A DNA stretch of 64,000 bases, taken from NCBI GenBank assembly GCA_900323505.1, contig OOIN01000002.1:1736001-1800000 (forward strand), written 5' to 3'. This document shows, one piece after another, positions 10,430 to 20,176 of the stretch. Below the pieces are notes generated by a model. That model saw nothing but the letters and a program-made list of their open reading frames with translations, was not told the origin of the DNA and made no database searches. Each line of letters opens with the position of its first letter. Positions within the stretch are counted from its first letter, which is position 1. The translations under genes were made by a program, and so were the position numbers. This stretch comes from Ustilago trichophora. Lineage: Eukaryota > Basidiomycota > Ustilaginomycetes > Ustilaginales > Ustilaginaceae.

Positions 10430-11572
10430 ATGAACGGTCTCCTCCTCCCCACTGGCTCCAAGCAGCCCTTGCGGGGCGATGCTTCTCTCTCCATCTCCCC
10501 TCCTTCCCCGCAAAAAGTCGAGAGCCCTCACTTTGCAAACCATGCCAAGGCCGAGATTCCCTCTCCCACGTCAACAGGTCCAGCATCGTGTGGATTTGGG
10601 AGCATCGCTAGCAGCTCCCGCCCCTCTCTGACGTTGCCTCAGTCGCACACCAGTGTGTCGACCACCAGCAGCGCACGAAGCGGACTGCGCAGCTCAGCTC
10701 CAAATGGTGCCGCTTCGCTTGCATTCATTCCGAGGAGCTCTCGTAACTCGGCTGTTGTGCAAAAGCCCATCCATCTCTGCTCCGAATTCGAACTCGAGCA
10801 GAGACTGGATCGAAACGAGCGCATCCTCTCCACCCTAGAGGCCACACAGACTCCTACCAAGGACCGAATCCGCGCCGAGACCGAAGCGGTTCGCGACGCT
10901 ATCCTTTCTCTTCGTGCCATGCGCGATGTTGACGAAGGCATCTCGACAGTGCAGCTCAATGACCCTTCCAAAGATGCGGAGCTCGAGTCGGCTTTGCTCG
11001 GCTTGTCCGTCAAAGAGGCGGCGCATCTTGGAACCAGCCCCCCCTCAGACGCTTTTGGCTGGTCTCGAGACACCGTCGCCGTCAAGAAGAGGCTGGCACA
11101 GTCTTCTGGCGCCTACCTTCCCGGTCGCAAAGTACAAGCTATGGGCTACGAGCAGTCTCTGGCTATTCAGTCGGCAGCTCTGCTTGCAGAGCGCGAACGT
11201 GAGCGCAGGACGGAAGAGTCGCGCCTCAAGACCACAGGAGCACCCCGCGATAAGCCTTCGCTGGGCGTTCCGAGCGGCGCAGCTCACAAGCTGGGACGTA
11301 AATCCATCTCCTCATGCTCCGGCTCGATGCGCAAGTATTCTGCGCCCCACTCGGTCTCTCCACCCAAGTCGATGCGTGCTGGAGGACCGTTCGCACGCAA
11401 CCTCGATCATGGTCCGGAGCATGACGCTGCATTGGAAGGCGGCGACAGCGATCAGGATGATGCTGGTCTGTATGACATGCCGAGCGAGGAGGACGAAGAG
11501 GATCCTCACCCAGGCCCTCGCCACGAGGATGAAGGCTTCAGTTTCGGTGGCCTCGATGAGGAGGATCTTTAG
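10430..11572 (+). CDS. uncharacterised protein with acidic C-terminus
   Basis: 380 aa from the first in-frame ATG (10430); the open frame reaches back only to a TTG at 10391, just after the TATA box. I do not recognise a family. Residues about 15-120 are Ser/Pro-rich. A predicted helical block (about 115-205, FELEQRLDRNERIL onward) and a second charged helix (about 235-265, SLAIQSAALLAERERER) are the likely conserved parts. The last 50 residues are strongly acidic and end FSFGGLDEEDL. No membrane segment or signal peptide is seen. A coding role is supported by length, the TATA box and consistent composition. It is convergent with the CX9C gene. Confidence 0.75.
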   Translation: MNGLLLPTGSKQPLRGDASLSISPPSPQKVESPHFANHAKAEIPSPTSTGPASCGFGSIASSSRPSLTLPQSHTSVSTTSSARSGLRSSAPNGAASLAFIPRSSRNSAVVQKPIHLCSEFELEQRLDRNERILSTLEATQTPTKDRIRAETEAVRDAILSLRAMRDVDEGISTVQLNDPSKDAELESALLGLSVKEAAHLGTSPPSDAFGWSRDTVAVKKRLAQSSGAYLPGRKVQAMGYEQSLAIQSAALLAERERERRTEESRLKTTGAPRDKPSLGVPSGAAHKLGRKSISSCSGSMRKYSAPHSVSPPKSMRAGGPFARNLDHGPEHDAALEGGDSDQDDAGLYDMPSEEDEEDPHPGPRHEDEGFSFGGLDEEDL

Positions 11573-11928
11573 GCTGCACAGCCACTCGCCATCACCCTTT
11601 TGCTGTTGTTTGCTCTCTCACTGTCTCTGAACACTTACACACATACGTACATATATCTTTTGGTCAGAACACAACCACCGCTTTCCTGTCTCAAGCTGTT
11701 TGCATACATTTTTTCCTGACTTGTCGCAGCCATCCATGTATTTGCACAGCATCTCTTGTCGCATCCTCTCATAAGCATTGTAAACGTACCGTTCCGAAAC
11801 ACCTCCGATCTTGCATGTACGTGCTGTCTTTGTGACTGATTCGCTGAATGGTGACGCTTGAATTCATCTAGATATTATGCTGGCATGAAAAGTGAAAAAA
11901 GATACAGTGATGGCGAAGCGTGCAAGAC
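11573..11928. other. intergenic region between convergent genes
   Basis: 356 nt holding the 3' ends of the unknown gene (+) and the CX9C gene (-). No gene is seen. Confidence 0.6.
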
Positions 11929-12499
11929 TTAGTAAGGGCGAGCGGCGGCCTGGCAAGCCTTGAGCTGCTCGAGGTAGTACGAGCACGAGTTCATGTCGTT
12001 GGCTGTGGAATATGAGTAAGTAGAAAGGGCGAAGGTGTCAGCGTTTTGGTCTCGAGGCGGCAAGGTGTCATGCAATGGTATCTGAAAGGCACTTACTGCT
12101 CTCGAGGCACTTGATGAAGTCCTTGCTCTGCTGCTCACAGCTGGCGCCCATGTTCTGCTGCTGGCTGGCGTAAGCGCCCTGGTCGTAAGCCTGGGGAGGG
12201 GCCTGCTGGGCCTGCTCGGCGGGTGCGGAGCTGCTACCACCGAAGAGCATGTTGGAGAGACCGTGGCCGACGGTGGATCCGACAGCGACACCGGCAGCAG
12301 TGGAAGCCATCTGACCGAAGAGACCGGGACCACGCGATTGCTGGGCCATGGCAGGGGGCTGCTGAGCGTAGGCCTGAGGAGCCTGCTGGTGGTGCTGCTG
12401 CTGGTGGTGCTGCTGAGGAGGAGCGGCCATGGTGTGTGCACCGCGCGAGCCCGAAGGGGCTGAACGGGAGGGACCGGAGGATCGGCTTGAGCGAGGCAT
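11929..12499 (-). CDS. twin CX9C (CHCH) mitochondrial protein, CHCHD2/Mix17-like
   Basis: Small intermembrane-space-type protein of the CHCHD2/CHCHD10 (yeast Mix17) family, linked to respiration and mitochondrial organisation. Two exons: 12097-12499 and 11929-12002, joined over a 94-nt intron (12003-12096) with GTAAGT donor and CACAG acceptor; the join gives 158 aa. The N-terminus is Ser/Arg/Pro-rich and basic, compatible with a presequence, followed by a Gln/His/Pro-rich segment. A Gly/Ala-rich hydrophobic stretch (MASTAAGVAVGSTVGHGLSN) is typical of the family. The C-terminal CHCH domain has CEQQSKDFIKC and CSYYLEQLKAC, each C-x9-C. The intron separates the two CX9C motifs, so unspliced mRNA would lose the second one. 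It is divergent from RPT3. Confidence 0.9.
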
Positions 12500-13198
12500 T
12501 GTGAATTTGAGTGATGTGAGTTGCTAGAAGCAAAGAGAGATGAGAAGGTGTGATGGTGGAGGACAATAAAAACCTGGCACTCCCTTCTTTGATGCTTCAG
12601 GTTGATGGCCGCGGCGACACTTCAACTCCTCGGTGGCTGCTCACGCTCAGCACCGAGGCTTCTCGAATAGTCAAGCCGGGTAAAAACGTGCCGCCCAATC
12701 GACTGAGCCCAATTTCCTGCTGGATAGGACCCTTTTCCAACTCCAACTTCAACACCAAATCGTGCAAACGTGCAAGCCCGATTATCCCGATTTTGAAGTG
12801 GAGCGCGCGTCGATCACAGCTACAGCTGAGCGCCTCTCCACTGCTACGCTGCCCGCTTGCTGCGTCCGCTTTTGTGGATGTGTTGCTTTGCTCCACTTGC
12901 GCGTCTCGAATTCACAGCTTTGGCCACGCACTCTTGATTCCTGACCTTCCGCCTTCACTAGCCTCTAATCCCAGCCTCCTGCGTCTCATCTCTACATTTC
13001 ACACAATACACAAATAGCATCCGACGAAGCCTCTACGTCAACGCACAAGACTGTTAGGCAATCCAGGTCGAAAAGCCGTAGTCGATCTTTCTCGCATCAG
13101 GAACGAATCCTACACGGCGAATTCAACGTCCAACCGGGAAAAGCTGATCAAAGAAGGCCACCAAAGCGTCACCAACACATATCGCATCCGCATACATC
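12500..13198. other. shared divergent promoter region
   Basis: 699 nt between the oppositely directed CX9C gene and RPT3. Pyrimidine-rich near RPT3. Frames here lack support as genes. Confidence 0.5.
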
Positions 13199-14446
13199 AT
13201 GGAGGAGATTGGAATCGCTGCGCTGAAGCGTACCGAGCCTACGCTCGAGGATGCAGCAGCAGAAAAGGCCGCAATTCACCAGGAGATGGCAGCAGAGGAG
13301 GACACATACCTTCGATACAAGAAGTTGCAACAGCACCTCGAGTTCCTCAACACTATGGAGGAGTACGTTAAGGACGAACAGCGAAACTTGAAACGTGAGC
13401 TCGTAAGAGCGCAGGAGGAGGTTAAGCGTATCCAGTCCGTGCCCCTGGTTATCGGCCAGTTCCTCGAACCCATCGACCAACACACCGGCATCGTCGGCTC
13501 CACCACCGGATCCAACTACGTCGTGCGAATCCTCTCCACAATCGACCGCGAGCTGCTCAAGGCCAGCTCGAGTGTCGCATTGCACCGTCACTCGAACGCC
13601 TTGGTCGACGTGCTCCCACCAGAGGCCGATTCGTCCATTGCAATGCTTGGACAGGACGAGAAGCCGACAGAGACCTACCAGGACATTGGTGGTATGGACA
13701 TTCAGAAGCAGGAGATTCGAGAAGCTGTGGAGCTGCCATTGGTACAGTTCGATCTGTATCGCCAGATCGGTATCGACCCACCGCGCGGTGTGTTGCTCTA
13801 CGGCCCTCCCGGTACTGGAAAGACCATGTTGGTCAAAGCCGTTGCCAACGCCACCACTGCCAGCTTTATTCGCGTCGTCGGTTCCGAGTTTGTGCAAAAG
13901 TACCTCGGTGAAGGTCCAAGGATGGTCCGAGACGTCTTCCGACTCGCACGCGAGAACGCACCTGCCATCATCTTCATCGACGAGATCGACGCCATTGCCA
14001 CCAAGCGATTTGACGCGCAGACCGGTGCGGATCGTGAAGTGCAGCGTATCTTGCTCGAATTGCTCAACCAGATGGACGGCTTCGACCAAGGCAGCAACGT
14101 CAAGGTCATCATGGCTACCAACCGAGCCGACACCCTCGACCCAGCGCTGCTTCGACCCGGTCGTTTGGATCGAAAGATTGAATTCCCCACACCATCACGT
14201 CGTGAGAAGCGTCTCATCTTCCAAACCATCTGCGGCAAGATGAACTTGAGTCCAGAGGTCGACCTCGAAGACTACGTCGGACGACCCGACAAGTTATCCA
14301 GTGCCGAGATCGCCAGTATCTGCCAGGCGGCAGGTCTCCAGGCCGTACGCAAGAACCGATACGTCATCATGCCTGAGGACTTTGAGGAGGCATGGAAGCA
14401 GATTGTCAAGAAGCCGGACGACTCCAAGATGGAGTTCTACCAGTAA
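13199..14446 (+). CDS. RPT3: 26S proteasome regulatory ATPase subunit Rpt3
   Basis: AAA+ ATPase of the 19S base ring that unfolds ubiquitylated substrates into the 20S core. 415 aa, the usual Rpt3 length, intronless. An N-terminal coiled coil (about 30-80) is followed by an OB fold (about 80-140) and the AAA domain, with Walker A GPPGTGKT (202-209), Walker B IIFIDEID (257-264) and a run nearly identical to other Rpt3 proteins across [20 protein letters not shown]. The C-terminus FYQ fits the HbYX motif that docks into the 20S alpha ring. These features separate it from Rpt1, 2, 4, 5 and 6. Confidence 0.97.
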   Translation: MEEIGIAALKRTEPTLEDAAAEKAAIHQEMAAEEDTYLRYKKLQQHLEFLNTMEEYVKDEQRNLKRELVRAQEEVKRIQSVPLVIGQFLEPIDQHTGIVGSTTGSNYVVRILSTIDRELLKASSSVALHRHSNALVDVLPPEADSSIAMLGQDEKPTETYQDIGGMDIQKQEIREAVELPLVQFDLYRQIGIDPPRGVLLYGPPGTGKTMLVKAVANATTASFIRVVGSEFVQKYLGEGPRMVRDVFRLARENAPAIIFIDEIDAIATKRFDAQTGADREVQRILLELLNQMDGFDQGSNVKVIMATNRADTLDPALLRPGRLDRKIEFPTPSRREKRLIFQTICGKMNLSPEVDLEDYVGRPDKLSSAEIASICQAAGLQAVRKNRYVIMPEDFEEAWKQIVKKPDDSKMEFYQ

Positions 14447-15838
14447 TTCACTCATCCTGTAACTATTCGCAATGCACTCTCGTCATTTGTTATGTATCAT
14501 CTATAGGTATTGCTGTTTGAGGACTCGCGCGGTTTGCGTCTGATTTGCAATTCCCAATGCGAATTGCAGTGTTTTGCTTGTGAACACTCCTGCTTGAGCG
14601 AGCTCTCCTTCCTACCATACTGTCAAACAGGGAACAGGGCATAATGAATCTGGACCAGGAGTGTGTTTGAGAAAGAAGAACGTTTCTGGTCGAATCGGGC
14701 CGAGGTAAATCTGATTGGATCGAGAAGGAAAAAAGAGAGAGCACGCGTTGGAAGCGGGTTTTTTTTGGTTTTGTTTTCTTCTCGAAACGAGCAGCTGCAT
14801 TTCTTTCTTCCTGACCATGTCTATCCTGGATCCCACCAAGGCAGCAACGCTTTCAAAAGCTTCAACATGGCACCATGACAATAAACGACATCGAAGCATG
14901 ACCCTGTGACCGAGATGGCCACGAGACGTCCTAAGTGTTTCCGACACCCACACTAGATCTCGTTCCAATTCCGTCTCCCTCCACGCTTCTTATCGTCCCC
15001 TCCCCTCCCCTTCGCCCTCTTCTCATCTCCCATTTGGACCCCCTCATCCCCCTTAACCTAATCTCTTGAGATGTACAGCTTCTTCTTGCATGTGAACACA
15101 CATCGCACCTTATAAATTTACCGCTCGGCGTCGTCGAAAGCTTTGCTTTCAACCTCCAGGCCAAACGGTTTACGGAAAGGTGCAAGATCAATACCCTCCT
15201 ACTCTACGGGGCGGAGGGCGAATCCCATGCTTACTCACGGCGATAGCCTGCCTTGTCTGCAAGTGCACCATGGCTTTCTCTGTCCAAGCACCGAGTCTAC
15301 CTTCACTTTCACTCTGGGTACATTTTTTGTGTCGATGGTCAATTGAAAGTTTTGCTTTGAGATTGGTTCTGTTTGTGTGTTTGCGTGTTTGTGCTGCTGG
15401 TAGTGTGTTGGTACGAGAGGGTGCGAGGCTTCAGTGAGGAAGATTACTGAGCTTGATGCATGCCGATCCTAGTGTATGGTTGTTATAGAGGGTAGGTGTT
15501 GAAGGATGGCAAGGAGGAAGATCTTCTACAAGATCGTCGTATTGATCGATCGGGTGACTGAGAGCGCGCGCGAAGTGATCGGCGATGTTATCTGGCCGAG
15601 TCATCTCTGCCTAACGCAACTGATTGGCGCAGCTTTAATCGCTGTGCAGTCTTAAGGACCGGTGTCGGTGAATATCCGAACCCTGAGAAGAACTGACGAC
15701 TGTTGCTTGGCCCGCCACACAAGGTCGTGCATGAAAGCGGTCCATTCCCCCACTCACACAGGCCCAACCATCTCGACTTTCTCCATTCACCTTCACAGCC
15801 CCTTCATCACATCGACTCAATCTCTCTTTCCGCATACA
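14447..15838. other. intergenic region
   Basis: About 1.4 kb between RPT3 and PRO3, both on the plus strand. Pyrimidine- and purine-rich patches are present, as is an in-frame upstream ATG (15731) discussed with PRO3. No gene is seen. Confidence 0.55.
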
Positions 15839-16765
15839 ATGCCCGGATACACACTAGCAGTCATTGGATGCGGCACGATGGGTGTCGCCATCCTTTCGGG
15901 TGTGCTCGACTCGCAACGATCCCAACAAGCTCTCGCTGCCGCCTCGATGGCCTCGTCCGTTTCCTCGCTCCACGACTCTGCGGCAGGAGACGATCTGACC
16001 GAACTTCCTAATCGATACATTGCCACCGTAAACAGGCTGGAATCGGTTCGTCGGTTGAAAAAGACCTTTGCCCAATATCCCGATATCGAGATTCACGCCG
16101 GGAAAAACGTTCAAGCTGCTCGCGAGGCCGATGTCATCCTGCTCGGTTGCAAGCCTCAGATGGTCCAAGACATTATCGCTGAGGACGGGATGAAGGAGGC
16201 TCTCGATGGAAAGTTGGTCATCTCAATCTGTGCTGGTTTACGCATTTCCCAAATGGTTGAATGGGTGACACCCAAAACCAAGGTGGTGCGAGCTATGCCC
16301 AACACTCCTTGCAAGATTAGGGAAGGTATGACCATCCTCACACCTCTGCCACCTAGCCTTCCCAATGCGGAGTTGGATCGAAACATTCTACTCTCCATCT
16401 TTAGCGCTGTCGGGAGATGCAGGTTCTTGGACGAAAAGCACTTTGACGCATGTACGGCGCTTGCCGGTTCCGGCCCGGCATTTGCATGCGTCTTCCTGGA
16501 AGCTATGGCAGACGGAGGTGTAATGATGGGTTTGCCCAGACAAGAAGCCCTCGAATTGGCCGCACAGACCATGCAGGGTGCCGCGAGGATGGTCATGCAG
16601 AGCGGCATGCATCCTGCCGCAATCAAGGACTCGGTCACCACTCCTGGTGGATGCACCATCGCTGGTCTGCTCAACTTGGAAGACGGTAAGGTCAGGAGTA
16701 CGGTCGCCAGGACGATTCAGGCTGCTGCCGAACACGCGAGTGGTCTAGGACAGGCAAAGAAGTGA
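15839..16765 (+). CDS. PRO3: pyrroline-5-carboxylate reductase
   Basis: NAD(P)H-dependent last step of proline synthesis, converting 1-pyrroline-5-carboxylate to L-proline. 308 aa from MPGYTLAVIGCG (ATG at 15839). The N-terminal Rossmann motif is IGCGTMG, with GCKPQMV and RAMPNTPC in the NAD-binding half. The C-terminal dimerisation domain carries the family signature (DSVTTPGGCTIAGL, about 265-278). An insertion of about 30 residues rich in Ala/Ser follows the first helix. The frame stays open upstream, with another ATG at 15731 that would add 36 Ser/Thr/His-rich residues without Asp or Glu; the shorter start aligns with the family and is preferred. It is convergent with GDA1. Confidence 0.95.
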   Translation: MPGYTLAVIGCGTMGVAILSGVLDSQRSQQALAAASMASSVSSLHDSAAGDDLTELPNRYIATVNRLESVRRLKKTFAQYPDIEIHAGKNVQAAREADVILLGCKPQMVQDIIAEDGMKEALDGKLVISICAGLRISQMVEWVTPKTKVVRAMPNTPCKIREGMTILTPLPPSLPNAELDRNILLSIFSAVGRCRFLDEKHFDACTALAGSGPAFACVFLEAMADGGVMMGLPRQEALELAAQTMQGAARMVMQSGMHPAAIKDSVTTPGGCTIAGLLNLEDGKVRSTVARTIQAAAEHASGLGQAKK

Positions 16766-17002
16766 TCGTGTCAATCACGCATTTGTTTCGTCCTCTCTTT
16801 CACGCTTTTGCAAGTCGCCATCTCCGATGCAATGTTTCTGATTTCCGAGTGACAGAGTGGTCATCTTGTGATGGATGGCCACTGTATGATTATCTATGTG
16901 AATGAGCTAGTCGTCGTTTGCGTCTTATTTACAAGATGAGATGCAGCACTGTATCTTGTGAAAGCATGCCTCAATCTAGGTGTTCTAAGCTAAGCGTGTG
17001 AA

Positions 17003-18946
17003 TCAGGCCTTGCACAGCAGGCCATCCTCATCCAGCACCGCAAGCTGGGCACCCAGGCACCAACCGAGTTCTGTACCGCCCAGCTTTTTGGCGATACTGA
17101 CCTCGCGATCACCATCCAGCTCGTAGCCCAAGCTCAGCAACCCATGCATGAAGCTGAGATCAAGACAAGTCTCTGGGCGATCCTCGAGTTCAGCTATCGC
17201 TTTTGCGCTGAAGCCCTGGGTGTCTACCTTGCTGTAGGCACATGCGCGCTTTGCCACCGCCTCGAGGTCGGAGATCTTGAACTTGGGCCCGAGTCCCAGA
17301 GGTTCCAGTCGGTCGTAAAAGTACGACAGAGCGATGATGGGGGCAGTCTTGAAGGTCTCCATGAGAGAAGGCTGGTAAACACCTCCGAACGAGCATGACT
17401 TGGAGCTGCATACGGCATCCTTGTCCATCATGACCTCGACGAGGCGTCGACATGCAGCAAAGCCGCCATCGGTGCCGACCATGGTGACGTTGGCCTGGGT
17501 CTTTTGACCAGGTTGCGAGATGAGGACTGCCTTTGTGCGACCGTTGGTGAAGCAGGGTGAAGGAATGCGGGTTGTCTCGGGGCGCAGTGAGGACCATTCG
17601 AGGGAGCCTTGCGCACCGTCGTGGGCAGAACCGGTGAGCACGGCGTTAGGGTGCGCCAAGCTGTAGGTAAAGGCGGCGAGGGAGTTGATCGACATGCGAG
17701 CCTGCATAAGTCCGTAGCCGAGGTACGAGTTCTGGTAGAGCGTGTAAGGCTTGGTGCCAAAAGCATTCAGCTGGTAGACGTGCTCTCCTGGCTGCATACC
17801 TTGCAGTGCGGAGGGAAAGCTAGGTTCAAAGACAATCTGAGTCGATCCACCTCCCAAGTCCATCACAGCGGCAGTCTCGAGCTTGTCCGCGGAAGACGAG
17901 CCGATACGATTGAGCAGATAGTTGACAGTGATCCATGCAAAGACACCCTCGTCCTTGCCTTCCATGATCTCGACACCCTTGACACCCTTAGATCCGTCGG
18001 CATTCTTGCCGTCGGCGATGGGGAAGGGGTACTCGTTCTCGAGCATGTGTCGAACTGCCTTGATGACGTCTTCGGCCTGTTTTCCGGGGAGTAGACGGAG
18101 ACCGGCAGTAGCCTTGACCGCCACAGGAGTGCACTTTCGCAGATTGTGAGGAACGCGGGCCAGTGCAGAGTTGAGCAACGGCCTGAGTGAATCGGCGGCG
18201 GCGGCAGGGTTGGTGCCATAGTTGCTGAGACCACCCTTGAGCATCTCAAAGTACTCGTCCTCGAGCTCTGGCGAATCAGAGCAGTAGTTGAAGCGGTATA
18301 CGTGAATACGGCTGCCTGTGCTGCCAGCGTCGATCATGAGTGCATACTGGACGAGTGGTCTGGGGTTGCCTTTGTGGTCAAGAGGCCTAGTTCCAGAGCC
18401 ATCGCAGCGTGTCGTCTTGGAAGGGTCCGGGTGCAACGCTGGCTTTTGACGCACAGTGTCGGCGCTTGTACCCGTAATGGGCGCCTTTGCTGGAGTGTCC
18501 GACGACGAAGGGCCGACGGGGAAACCGACAGCATTGCTGTCTGGTTTTGCCTTCCAGGGCGCATTCTGATAAGCCTGGCCGACCTGCCCAGCCTTGTCGT
18601 TGACGTAGCCGACTACAGCATCTCGCGAGTCTCTCCTGCCGAACAGAACGATGAGGGCTACAAAGCCAAAGAGAACAAGGGCGAGTCGCCTAGATCCGAG
18701 AGGCATCCTTCTTGCAGACCACGACCGCGAAGACACACCCGCCGCACCAGCTGCTGAAGAATGAGGAGGATATCCGATGTGATCGTCGCCTTCGGATGAG
18801 AGTCCGTTGGGAGCGAGAAGAAGTACACCCGTCTCGGAGTTGTCGAGGTCGACAGAGGAGCGAGAGATGGACTTGGCTCGGTAATGCTTTTTTCCCGAAG
18901 CTGGCGGAGCGCGGCGGGGACTGGTTTGCGAGGGTGAATGAGACAT
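17003..18946 (-). CDS. GDA1: Golgi guanosine diphosphatase (GDA1/CD39 family)
   Basis: Type II membrane nucleoside diphosphatase that hydrolyses GDP to GMP in the Golgi lumen, allowing GMP/GDP-mannose exchange for mannosylation. 647 aa, with a cytosolic basic/Ser tail (1-87), a single membrane segment (about 88-103, LALVLFGFVALIVLFG), a linker and the luminal domain. All apyrase conserved regions are visible: ACR1 IDAGSTGSR (205-213), ACR2 KATAGLR (278-284), ACR3 EGVFAWITVN (333-342) and ACR4 DLGGGSTQIVFE (363-374). Paired cysteines in the C-terminal part fit a luminal fold. A broader-specificity apyrase (Ynd1 type) is less likely because there is only one N-terminal membrane anchor. Confidence 0.92.
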   Translation of the reverse strand: MSHSPSQTSPRRAPPASGKKHYRAKSISRSSVDLDNSETGVLLLAPNGLSSEGDDHIGYPPHSSAAGAAGVSSRSWSARRMPLGSRRLALVLFGFVALIVLFGRRDSRDAVVGYVNDKAGQVGQAYQNAPWKAKPDSNAVGFPVGPSSSDTPAKAPITGTSADTVRQKPALHPDPSKTTRCDGSGTRPLDHKGNPRPLVQYALMIDAGSTGSRIHVYRFNYCSDSPELEDEYFEMLKGGLSNYGTNPAAAADSLRPLLNSALARVPHNLRKCTPVAVKATAGLRLLPGKQAEDVIKAVRHMLENEYPFPIADGKNADGSKGVKGVEIMEGKDEGVFAWITVNYLLNRIGSSSADKLETAAVMDLGGGSTQIVFEPSFPSALQGMQPGEHVYQLNAFGTKPYTLYQNSYLGYGLMQARMSINSLAAFTYSLAHPNAVLTGSAHDGAQGSLEWSSLRPETTRIPSPCFTNGRTKAVLISQPGQKTQANVTMVGTDGGFAACRRLVEVMMDKDAVCSSKSCSFGGVYQPSLMETFKTAPIIALSYFYDRLEPLGLGPKFKISDLEAVAKRACAYSKVDTQGFSAKAIAELEDRPETCLDLSFMHGLLSLGYELDGDREVSIAKKLGGTELGWCLGAQLAVLDEDGLLCKA

Positions 18947-20176
18947 GGAAAGATACGCTAGAAAGCGCCTGTCGAGAGCGATGGAGCCGCCTGACAGCTG
19001 CCTAGGTCAGCGTTGTAGCTTGCCAGTGACCGCACAAATGCAGCGCGTGCGTCGATGAGATGAAGAGGTATGATGGTGGGATTAGAGAGGTTCGGTGACG
19101 GTGTGGCACTTGGAACTTCTTCCTGAAACGCTGACAGCCGAGTGAGTGGGATGACAGCAGCCAGCTGGAATTTTGAGATTTTAGACTGCGCGTGGCTGTT
19201 GCAGTGCGTCTCTGTGTCCGAGATCGTTGTCCAGGGACCTCTATGTGCGCTGTAGAACAAGTTGGACAACTGCTAGTTGTGGATCCTGATGGTGGTTTTT
19301 CTGCAAGTTGTAGCGATCTCAACTGTTGGTCTTGACCATCGACTCTGTCTGCGCTGAAGCTATCTGGGAGGTGGTGATCTTTATCATCTTGTTCTGGAAA
19401 GTTTGTGTCGCTGTTGGCCAAAGTATGCAGGTCGAGCTCCCGTGGCCGAGTGGCGCCGAGATTCGAACTGTTAGACTATCTCATAAAACAAAAGCAGAGT
19501 TCGCTCGGCAATCGCCTTTTGCTCCACGGACGACACACAGTCATCACCAAGCGATGGGGCCAGGGCGTGCTTTTCTTTGCCTGAATCCTTGCCTCCCTCC
19601 CTCCCTAACCATGTGGAGTGCTCCGCAGGTGCGGAACATAACACTGTAGTGTAAGTTACCTCAAGTGATGCTATGTAAGTCGAAATGAGGTTACTTGTGT
19701 CAATAGAGCACAATAGGGCCGGAATGCAAGTGCTGAGACTTGGTCAGGACCCTTGTTGACCTTGATTCGGTTGCCTGCCTGACTCAAGGAACGTGGGGGT
19801 GAACCACAAAAATGACTGCCCGTGCGCTCGCTTCCTTGAAAGAAAAAAAAAAAAAAAACAAAAAAATATATATAAAAAACCATCAAAATTTCCGTGCCTG
19901 TGTGAGCATATGTCCTAAGCTCGCCGGGTTTTGGACTTGAGAAAAGTGATTGGTTGCAGTGAACCGGTGTCGTGCCGCGACTTTTCGCCGAGTAGGTAAC
20001 CGCACATCATTGCTTGCAAGCTGCTTCTCTGGGGATATTGCCGAAGTTTTGTCATTGCTAGCGATTGTGCTTCAAGACCATCATCTCCTCTTGAACATCC
20101 CCTTACGCTACGCTCTGCTCTGGCCGGGCTGCCTTCGGTTGGCAAGCTCTGTGTCAGTAGAGTGATCAAACCAATA
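18947..20176. other. divergent intergenic region
   Basis: About 1.2 kb between GDA1 (-) and NAD kinase (+). It contains an A-rich tract with TATATATAAAA (about 19842-19880). A minus-strand frame (19002-19421) covers the GDA1 leader but has no family resemblance. Confidence 0.5.

Noticed and set aside
13169..14089. 306-codon minus-strand frame over RPT3
   Set aside because: Antisense shadow of a highly conserved AAA ATPase gene, Leu/Val/Cys-rich without motifs.
19435..19480. tRNA-like string (TGGCCGAGTGGC followed by ATTCGAAC)
   Set aside because: I could not pair an acceptor stem or a T-arm on either strand; only isolated box-like words are present.
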